Source: Candidatus Kuenenia stuttgartensis
Lineage (GTDB): Bacteria > Planctomycetota > Planctomycetia > Isosphaerales > Isosphaeraceae
Assembly (NCBI GenBank): GCA_945874095.1
Contig: CAMCFM010000003.1
Location: 1-33,893, forward strand
Direction of reading: 5' to 3'
Length of the DNA: 33,893 nucleotides
Notes under the pieces: generated by a model
What the model was told of the DNA's origin: nothing
Seen by the model: the letters and a program-made list of their open reading frames with translations, nothing else
Databases searched by the model: none
Made by a program: the position numbers and the translations under genes
In this document: piece after piece, positions 27,191 through 33,893 of the stretch
Position numbering within the stretch: the first letter of the stretch is position 1
Layout of the letters: every line of letters begins with the position of its first letter

Positions 27191-27790
27191 TCAGCAGACC
27201 TGCTTGAACAGGATGAGCAAAGATTCCACAGGAAGGCCAACCACATTTGACCATGTCCCTGAAAGCGTGGTCACGATCGGGTCATTGTCCTGAACTCCGT
27301 ATCCGCCCGCTTTACCTGTCCACTGTCCTGACTCAAGATACGCCAGACGCTCGGCATCGGTCAATGGCCGCATCCGAATCAGGCTAGTTTCGACAAAGCT
27401 GAACCACTTGCTGGAACCAGCATTCATGAGGCACACGCCGGTATGAATCGCAATATTCCGGCCCTCCTGAAGTCTCAGCATCCGTTCGGCATCGGCCCTG
27501 TCAATGGGCTTGTTGAGTGCCATCCCGTCAAGGTCGCCCGCCGTGTCCGCAGCGAGAATCCAGCCATTTGTTGTCGCCCTGGCCACATCCCAGGCCTTAT
27601 TCCAGGCGAGTTGCGAGACATAATGTCGAACATCCTGATCCACCAATGGCTCTGGCTCTTCATAATTCGAGGGCTGGACATCAAATTGAAGTCCATGCTG
27701 TATCATGAGTTGAGCGCGTCTGGGCGACGCGCTGGCCAGGATCAGAGGTGTCGGCTGGATGATCGGCATCGAGGTCGATTTTCTATCCAA
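27191..27790 (-). CDS. maf: Maf-like nucleotide pyrophosphatase
   Basis: LILASASPRRAQLMIQHGL, ILAADTAGDLDG, AERMLRLQEGR, GKAGGYGVQD. Confidence 0.9.
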   Translation of the reverse strand: MDRKSTSMPIIQPTPLILASASPRRAQLMIQHGLQFDVQPSNYEEPEPLVDQDVRHYVSQLAWNKAWDVARATTNGWILAADTAGDLDGMALNKPIDRADAERMLRLQEGRNIAIHTGVCLMNAGSSKWFSFVETSLIRMRPLTDAERLAYLESGQWTGKAGGYGVQDNDPIVTTLSGTWSNVVGLPVESLLILFKQVC

Positions 27791-27907
27791 AAATGACGAT
27801 TGAAATCGAGGTTCAAGTCCAATCCTAACAAATCCGGGCCGATCAAGCGAGTATTTGAAAACTTATGGTGATTTCTGAGTGAATATACTCGACCGAGGTC
27901 TTGGGTT

Positions 27908-30900
27908 GTGTTAGATTTCGGATTCCATCCTCGCTCCCTCCCTAAGTTTCGGAGACTCTTCCAAGTGCAATCTTATCTGTCAAAGCTTTTGGTTCGACTC
28001 CGGATCGTATCTGTTCTGGGGCAGTTTTGTTTTCTGATCTCGTTACAGGCTCAAGGCTTGAGTCCTGAGGAAGCAGCCCGGCGCATGACCTTGCCAGAAG
28101 GCTTTGAGGTCAATGTTTTTGCGTCGGAACCTGAGATCAGGCAGCCAGTTGCATCATGCTGGGACCACAAGGGGCGACTCTGGGTGATCGAGTACTTGCA
28201 GTATCCAGTCCCAGAGGGTTTAAAGCCTTTGACAGTTGATGTTTACCTGCGGACAGAGTATGACAGGATCCCTGAGCCTCCTCCCAGGGGGCCTCGTGGT
28301 AAAGACAGAATTAAAATTCTTGAAGATACAGACGGTGATGGCAAAGCTGATAAAGTGACCACGTTTCTGGAAGGTTTGAATCTGGCCAGTGCGATTGCGG
28401 TGGGGTACGACGGCGTTTTTGTTGGTCAGGCCCCTTATTTACTGCACTATTCAGACAAAAATCATGACGATAAGCCGGACGGTGATCCTGAGGTGCTTCT
28501 CAAAGGATTTGGACTCCAAGACGCGCACGCCGTAGTCAATTCACTTGCCTGGGGCCCTGACGGATGGCTTTATGGGGCACAGGGGTCGACTGTCACGGCC
28601 CGGATTCAAGGGGTAGAATTTCAGCAGGGCATTTGGAGGTATCATTATCCTAACAAACGCTTTGAGTTGTTTGCGGAAGGTGGTGGGAACACCTGGGGCC
28701 TCGACTTTGACAAATCAGGCCAGGCCTTCGGTTCGTCAAATGGTGGGTTCATCACGTTCCACATGACTCAGGGCGGAAATTACTGGAAAGGATTTTCCAA
28801 ACACGGGCCACTTCATAACCCTTATTCTTATGGTTATTTCGATTGCATACCCTACGAAGGCAGCAAGAAAGGCGGGCACGTCACGCCTGGTGGAATCTTC
28901 TATCGGGGTGCTGCGTTGCCATCCGAATTTCAAGACGCATTTATCGGCGGAAATCTTCTCTCCAACACGGTTTACTGGCACAAGATCAAGCCAGTTGGTT
29001 CTACCTATGGTGGCTCGTTTGGAGGTACCTTGATTCAGGCCAACGACCCGTGGTTTAGGCCTATTGATCTCCTGACAGGGCCTGATGATGCGGTTTATGT
29101 GGTGGATTGGTACGATAAACGCGCGAGTCACCTTGATCCTCGTGACAACTGGGATAAATCCAACGGCCGAATCTATCGCATCGCTCCCATGGGGACTAAA
29201 CCGGCTGTAAAGTATGATCTGACAGAAGAGTCGGTCGAACAACTCGTCGCGCGGCTCGACCAGCCACACCCATTTTTTGCCCGTCAGGCGCTGGAAGAAC
29301 TCCTGTTTCGTAACGACTCGAAAATTGCCACATCTCTGGCTGAAAGCCTGTTCTTTGAGACGGATCGAAATCAGGAGTCTAAACTCAATCGTCTATGGGC
29401 TTTAGGTGCTATGGGTTTGCACGATAAAACATTGGTCATGAAGCTTCTCAAGCATCCATCGGCTCCGATCCGCGAATGGACGATTCGCTTTCTGGGCAAT
29501 GATAATAAACTCACTCGCGCCCTGGCAGATAAGTTGGAGGAGCTGGCGTCTGACGAAAATTCGCCTGCTGTGCGTCTTCAATTGGCTGCAAGTTGCCGTA
29601 GGTGGCCAACTGGCATGATGTTACCGATTCTTGACAAGCTGACGGCCCATGACGAAGATGCCAAAGACGGCTTCATTCCGCTCACAATTTGGTGGACCGT
29701 TCAGCACCACTTCCTGGAATTGCCAGAGGTCATGATGGAGTGGCTCGGCGGGTCGTCCGTCCGCAATCGGCCGCTGGTACGCGATACGCTCGTGCCTCGT
29801 CTGGCCCGAATGATGACCGCGCAAGCCAATACAGAATCATGGCTTAGGCTAAATCAGCTTTATGAGCTTGGAACCATTTCGGAGCAAGCGGTCATTGCGA
29901 AGGAGATCGAGCAGGGGGCTTCGTTACCGGCTTCGAAACAATTGCCTGAAGCTTGGAAAAAGCGATTGGGAGAGGCTTCTGAATCGGCTGGTACAGATAC
30001 TCCGATGTTTCGTGCTGCACTCAAGTTCGGCCAGAACAAAGCTGTACAGAGAGCGACTGGACTGGTCTTGAATCCAGCCACTCCGATCGCCACCCGCCGG
30101 GGCTTGCTGGGCGGAGTGACTGCCTCCAAGTCTGAAAATACAGGGGCTGTGCTTGAGAAATTGCTCCACGATCCGCAGACTCCCGTGGCCTTGACAGGCG
30201 ATGTCCTGACGGCACTGGCAGGTGTGAGGAACGATGCGATTGCCGAATTGCTGTTGCAAAAGTACCCAGACTGGCCGGCCGATCTTCAGCAGAAAGTGGT
30301 GGCCACCTTGGCGACCCGTCCAGCCTGGGCTTTGAGTTTACTGAAGGCGATCGAGTCAGGTAAAGTTCAGAAGACTCAGCTTTCATCAGCGCAAGCTCAG
30401 GGCATAGATCGACTTGGAGATAAGGCACTATCAGCGCGTCTGGAGCAGATCTGGGGGCGACCACTTCGTCCTACGAGTGAATCGAGGGTACGCCGGATTG
30501 CGGAAATCCGAGGCGTTTTACCAGAAGGTGACAAGGGCGTGGCTCTGAGGGGCAAGGAAGTTTTTAAGAAGAATTGTGCGACATGTCACCAGCTATTTGG
30601 AGATGGGATGGCACTTGGTCCGGAATTGAACGGGGCCGATAGGGGCAACCTCGATTTTCTTCTGACGAGCATTGTCGACCCTAGTTCGCAGGTGCGTGGG
30701 GAGTATCAATCCGTTCAGGTGGCCCTGAAGGACGGGCGAGTTCTGCACGGCCTTCTGGCTGACAGGTCGGATTCGGTTGTGAGTGTGATTGATGTTGTCC
30801 GGCAAGTGACGAAGGTGCCCAAAGGTGAAGTGGAAGAGATGAAGGTTTCAGAGGTTTCGCTGATGCCTGAAGGGATACTTGACAAGCTCTCTGACACAGA

Positions 30901-30952
30901 GATTCGCGATCTCTTTCGCTACCTCCAAAGCCCATCTCCGCATTTGCCCTGA
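27908..30952 (+). CDS. PVC-type membrane-bound dehydrogenase: beta-propeller, HEAT-like region, C-terminal cytochrome c-like heme domain
   Basis: 1014 aa (GTG start as given; exact start uncertain); MTLPEGFEVNVFASEPEIRQPVASCWDHKGRLWVIEYLQYP; C-terminal VFKKNCATCHQLFGDGMALGPELNGADRGNLDFLLTSIVDPSSQVRGEYQ. Confidence 0.92.
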   Translation: MLDFGFHPRSLPKFRRLFQVQSYLSKLLVRLRIVSVLGQFCFLISLQAQGLSPEEAARRMTLPEGFEVNVFASEPEIRQPVASCWDHKGRLWVIEYLQYPVPEGLKPLTVDVYLRTEYDRIPEPPPRGPRGKDRIKILEDTDGDGKADKVTTFLEGLNLASAIAVGYDGVFVGQAPYLLHYSDKNHDDKPDGDPEVLLKGFGLQDAHAVVNSLAWGPDGWLYGAQGSTVTARIQGVEFQQGIWRYHYPNKRFELFAEGGGNTWGLDFDKSGQAFGSSNGGFITFHMTQGGNYWKGFSKHGPLHNPYSYGYFDCIPYEGSKKGGHVTPGGIFYRGAALPSEFQDAFIGGNLLSNTVYWHKIKPVGSTYGGSFGGTLIQANDPWFRPIDLLTGPDDAVYVVDWYDKRASHLDPRDNWDKSNGRIYRIAPMGTKPAVKYDLTEESVEQLVARLDQPHPFFARQALEELLFRNDSKIATSLAESLFFETDRNQESKLNRLWALGAMGLHDKTLVMKLLKHPSAPIREWTIRFLGNDNKLTRALADKLEELASDENSPAVRLQLAASCRRWPTGMMLPILDKLTAHDEDAKDGFIPLTIWWTVQHHFLELPEVMMEWLGGSSVRNRPLVRDTLVPRLARMMTAQANTESWLRLNQLYELGTISEQAVIAKEIEQGASLPASKQLPEAWKKRLGEASESAGTDTPMFRAALKFGQNKAVQRATGLVLNPATPIATRRGLLGGVTASKSENTGAVLEKLLHDPQTPVALTGDVLTALAGVRNDAIAELLLQKYPDWPADLQQKVVATLATRPAWALSLLKAIESGKVQKTQLSSAQAQGIDRLGDKALSARLEQIWGRPLRPTSESRVRRIAEIRGVLPEGDKGVALRGKEVFKKNCATCHQLFGDGMALGPELNGADRGNLDFLLTSIVDPSSQVRGEYQSVQVALKDGRVLHGLLADRSDSVVSVIDVVRQVTKVPKGEVEEMKVSEVSLMPEGILDKLSDTEIRDLFRYLQSPSPHLP

Positions 30953-31167
30953 CCGCGATTTGAAAGGCCATTTGCAAGAAATGTCAAAAGATCGCTGGCA
31001 TGATTCGGTTTCATGACGTATGCCTACTTGACCAAATGGCCTTGAAAAGAGTAGGTTATCAGTATCACAAGAACAAATTCAGGTTGGTGATTTCGTATCC
31101 GTTCCTGAACGTTCTTGATCATCCTTCAGATCTCGCTCAATTCATCTTGAAAAATCAGAAAAAAGCG

Positions 31168-33893
31168 ATGTCCAACGACGCCACAAAGCCATCGGACGAG
31201 TCTTTGCAACCCCAAGTGGAATCCGAATCAGCACCGGAAGCAACTCCACCTGAACCTTGGACGCCCGAACGCGTCGTGGAATGGAACAACTATTACAACA
31301 TTTATGTTGCCATCGGCTTGCTTGTCCTGGTGGTTGTGAATAGTTTGAACCTGTTTGAGGAAAGTGCGATTTTCGCCAGCCTCCGCTCAGGTGAAATCAC
31401 GCTCAGCAAAGGCTTTCCGGAAACCACTGATACCCTTTCCTACACCAGCGAAGGTCAGCGGTGGGTAAATCTGGGCTGGATGTTTGACACCATCAGTGCA
31501 GCCTCATTTCGGCTCGGTAAATCGTTTGCCGCCCCTGAAAAAGCCGACCAATATGGCGCCTCTGCCGTGACCATCGTACATGCCATCGTTCGCCTGTTGA
31601 CCTTTCTGATCCTTCTCTCGATTGGCAAAACCAAGCAGGGTTTATGGGGTCGCAGCCTTCTGCTTGGATTGGCTGTGATCATGGGCCTCGGGGCCGGAGT
31701 GGTCGGCACCGACCTTTGGGGCGTTTTCTTCCTCTCCTTACTCCTGCGATTCATGTTCCTCGCCACAGACAAAGGCCGTTCCTGGGCGTTTTGGGCAATC
31801 CCTGCGATTTTCCCGTTCTGGGTCAATTTTGATGCCTCCGCTGGATTTGGACTTCTCTTGACGATTGGCTGGGGAATCGGCCTGATCATCGGTGGGAAGA
31901 AGTTCAACCCCGCTTTTACGCCTTCTAAAATTGCCCCGATTCTTGGGGCGTCCATCGCTGCCTGCCTGATCAACCCATGGACCATTCATGCCTATGGGGC
32001 CATGTTCCGAATCGCGAATCAATACACATTGATCCCAGGCGGCCTGTTCGGTTCGATTCAAATCAAAGATGGCGATGTTCGTAATGCCTTCCTGCTTAGG
32101 CTCATATCGCTGATCATCATTGGTGCTGTCACCTTCTGGCTGAATATTGATCGCTTCCGGCTCGACCGGCTCATGCTGTTCATTTTCTCCAGCCTCGGCT
32201 TTGTCATCTGGATGCGTTACAACGGCGAATTTGCCCTGGTTCTCGCCGTGATTGTCGGCTTGAACATGGAAGAATGGTTTGCCGATTCGTTCGGCTCCGA
32301 AGGGCATCTTGGATGGAAATGGGCGGCATTTTCGATCGGTGGCCGTGGGGTCACCATTCTGGTCCTGTTCGGATTGGCGGCTCAACACATCACTGGTTAT
32401 GGATTATCTGAAGGTGCTGCGACGTTTGGTCTTGGATTTAATCCGGACCGATACGCATTTGAAGCCGCTGACTTCGTCAAGGAGTCCAAGCTCAGTGGCC
32501 AGGTTTTCAACTGGAACTCAGCACAGGGCGACATGTTGCTCTGGCGAGCATACCCTGGAAGAAAAACATTTCTGGATGATCGTCGCAACCTTTTCACGGA
32601 ATCGATTCGAAACGAACGCGATTCACTGAGAGGTGCTTTACGCGACGACGATTCGACAGTCTGGCGTCCGATTCTCGATAAATATGGGATCACAGCGGTG
32701 ATGGTTCAGGCCATGACCACATCGTTCACCGAAGAGAGTGCTTTGAAAACACTTTCAAGGCTCAGTCAAAGCGTAAACTGGATCCCGATTTACGATGATG
32801 GAGTGGTTGCAATCTTCGGTCGATCGGATGCGAAAGCGGAAGATCTGGCTTATTTCAAAGCAAATCGGCTTGATGCTGATCGGATCGTTTACGCAAGCGA
32901 AGACAAACTTCCAGCGTTCGACCGTCCACCATCCTCGGCCAGTGTTCTCGACAAGGTGATTGCCACCAAAGCACTTGGGATGGTTCAGCCACATGCTCAG
33001 GCCGCATATCGCCGGTTGAACGAGCCAGGCAAAACGGTGGACCCAAATGTCCGAACTTTGCCTTCTCCAGCAGAATGCATTGCGGCCATTCGGGAAGCCA
33101 GAAGGGCCATCGCCAAGAAGCCTGACCAGACTCAGCCTTACCGTATTCTGGCAGAAGCGTATCGTGCCCTGCATTCTCAGGAATTGGCACTTTATTCAGG
33201 CGTGAAGCTGGAACCAGCCAACGCTGCCCAGATTTCAATGATGCAATCAGGGCCTACTCCTTTGGGCTTGAGATTCCGTCAACGCGTTGCTGCCATTCAC
33301 TTTGCAATCGAAACTTCACCTGCTCCGGCCACTCAGGCTGAACGTGAATATCTGGCCGCAATGCATATCGAGATGGGGCAGTTGATGCTTTTGGCGAATT
33401 CCGTGGACGTTGCCCGCGAACACTTGCGGAAAGCTTTGGAAATCGACCCTGAGACGGAGAACGCTGCAGAGCGAAGGGCTCAGGTCGCACAGCTTGATCA
33501 GGCTTATGAGCAGATGGAAACGGACATGAATTCGCTGAGCCTCGAAGAGCAGGCCAACGCGTCGGTTCGTATCAACCGTGCTTTGTCGATTGGGCTTGTG
33601 AATCAGGCTTTGACAGATTTGCGTGAAGCGGAGGCCACCGGCTCCAGCCCAGATACGATCCTTCCAGTTCTGATCGACCTCTACTGCCAGTTGGGTATGC
33701 CGGATCAGGCGATTCCTTTGATTGGGAATACGGGTACCAAGTCGATGGAAACTTCAGCAGGACTCTCAACATATCGTCAAGGTCTTGTGAGTGCGTTACT
33801 TGGAGACTATCCAGGAGCGTTAGTAGGCTGGGGTAATGAGTCGATTCCAGTGGCTCAGCTTGATGAAATGCGTCGCGGTTTGATGGCCGGTCA
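31168..33893 (+). CDS. Large polytopic membrane protein with C-terminal TPR-like region (partial; runs off right edge)
   Basis: Manual translation from ATG 31168 is open to the window end: MSNDATKPSDESLQPQVESESAPEATPPEPWTPERVVEWNNYYNIYVAIGLLVLVVVNSLNLFEE..., many TM segments, then soluble repeats (VDVAREHLRKALEIDPETENAAERRAQ). Not in the ORF track because no stop occurs in the window; the frame is also open upstream, so the start is uncertain. Confidence 0.83.
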   Translation, partial: MSNDATKPSDESLQPQVESESAPEATPPEPWTPERVVEWNNYYNIYVAIGLLVLVVVNSLNLFEESAIFASLRSGEITLSKGFPETTDTLSYTSEGQRWVNLGWMFDTISAASFRLGKSFAAPEKADQYGASAVTIVHAIVRLLTFLILLSIGKTKQGLWGRSLLLGLAVIMGLGAGVVGTDLWGVFFLSLLLRFMFLATDKGRSWAFWAIPAIFPFWVNFDASAGFGLLLTIGWGIGLIIGGKKFNPAFTPSKIAPILGASIAACLINPWTIHAYGAMFRIANQYTLIPGGLFGSIQIKDGDVRNAFLLRLISLIIIGAVTFWLNIDRFRLDRLMLFIFSSLGFVIWMRYNGEFALVLAVIVGLNMEEWFADSFGSEGHLGWKWAAFSIGGRGVTILVLFGLAAQHITGYGLSEGAATFGLGFNPDRYAFEAADFVKESKLSGQVFNWNSAQGDMLLWRAYPGRKTFLDDRRNLFTESIRNERDSLRGALRDDDSTVWRPILDKYGITAVMVQAMTTSFTEESALKTLSRLSQSVNWIPIYDDGVVAIFGRSDAKAEDLAYFKANRLDADRIVYASEDKLPAFDRPPSSASVLDKVIATKALGMVQPHAQAAYRRLNEPGKTVDPNVRTLPSPAECIAAIREARRAIAKKPDQTQPYRILAEAYRALHSQELALYSGVKLEPANAAQISMMQSGPTPLGLRFRQRVAAIHFAIETSPAPATQAEREYLAAMHIEMGQLMLLANSVDVAREHLRKALEIDPETENAAERRAQVAQLDQAYEQMETDMNSLSLEEQANASVRINRALSIGLVNQALTDLREAEATGSSPDTILPVLIDLYCQLGMPDQAIPLIGNTGTKSMETSAGLSTYRQGLVSALLGDYPGALVGWGNESIPVAQLDEMRRGLMAG

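Noticed and set aside
28736-29269. Minus-strand ORF of 177 aa
   Set aside because: Antisense to the PVC dehydrogenase; no domain recognised.
31455-32388. Minus-strand ORFs 31455..31985 (176 aa) and 31738..32388 (216 aa)
   Set aside because: Antisense to the continuous plus-strand membrane/TPR gene; the composition (Pro/Arg/Gln/Glu rich) is typical of antisense reading.
1-33893. CRISPR array, tRNA/rRNA genes, transposase or integrase
   Set aside because: No regularly spaced repeats, no tRNA-like or rRNA-like stretch and no transposase motifs were noticed by eye. A tRNAscan-SE, Infernal and ISfinder search would be needed to be sure.

Overview
This window looks like chromosomal DNA from a planctomycete. 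The grounds are the family content: a PVC-type membrane-bound dehydrogenase with a C-terminal CxxCH, a CRTAC1/ASPIC-UnbV protein, a squalene-cyclase-like protein carrying CxxCH, and a planctomycete-style ECF sigma / Ser-Thr kinase relic. Most genes lie on the minus strand in tightly packed runs. From left to right I read: (i) a zinc-ribbon/TPR membrane protein running off the left edge; (ii) a decayed ECF sigma factor remnant abutting a possible Ser/Thr kinase C-terminal remnant; (iii) an SDR, a CxxCH/prenyltransferase-like protein and a glycoside-hydrolase-like protein; (iv) a GldG-like / ABC ATPase / duplicated ABC-2 permease / small membrane protein operon; (v) a compact gene set of small membrane protein, SSS symporter, M81 MlrC-like peptidase, nitrilase-family hydrolase and KaiC-like ATPase; (vi) an S9 peptidase, a TPR protein and a CRTAC1 protein; (vii) two tandem GT2-like glycosyltransferases converging on, and overlapping, a Trm112-like methyltransferase; (viii) an M28/QPCT-like peptidase and Maf; (ix) a large PVC dehydrogenase; and (x) a large membrane/TPR protein running off the right edge. 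I saw no tRNA, rRNA, CRISPR array or intact mobile element. The items most worth checking are a perfect 15-bp-arm hairpin inside the mlrC-like gene, the sigma/kinase relic, the symporter-MlrC-nitrilase-KaiC gene set, and the internally duplicated ABC-2 permease. I found no system that I can claim is clearly new.
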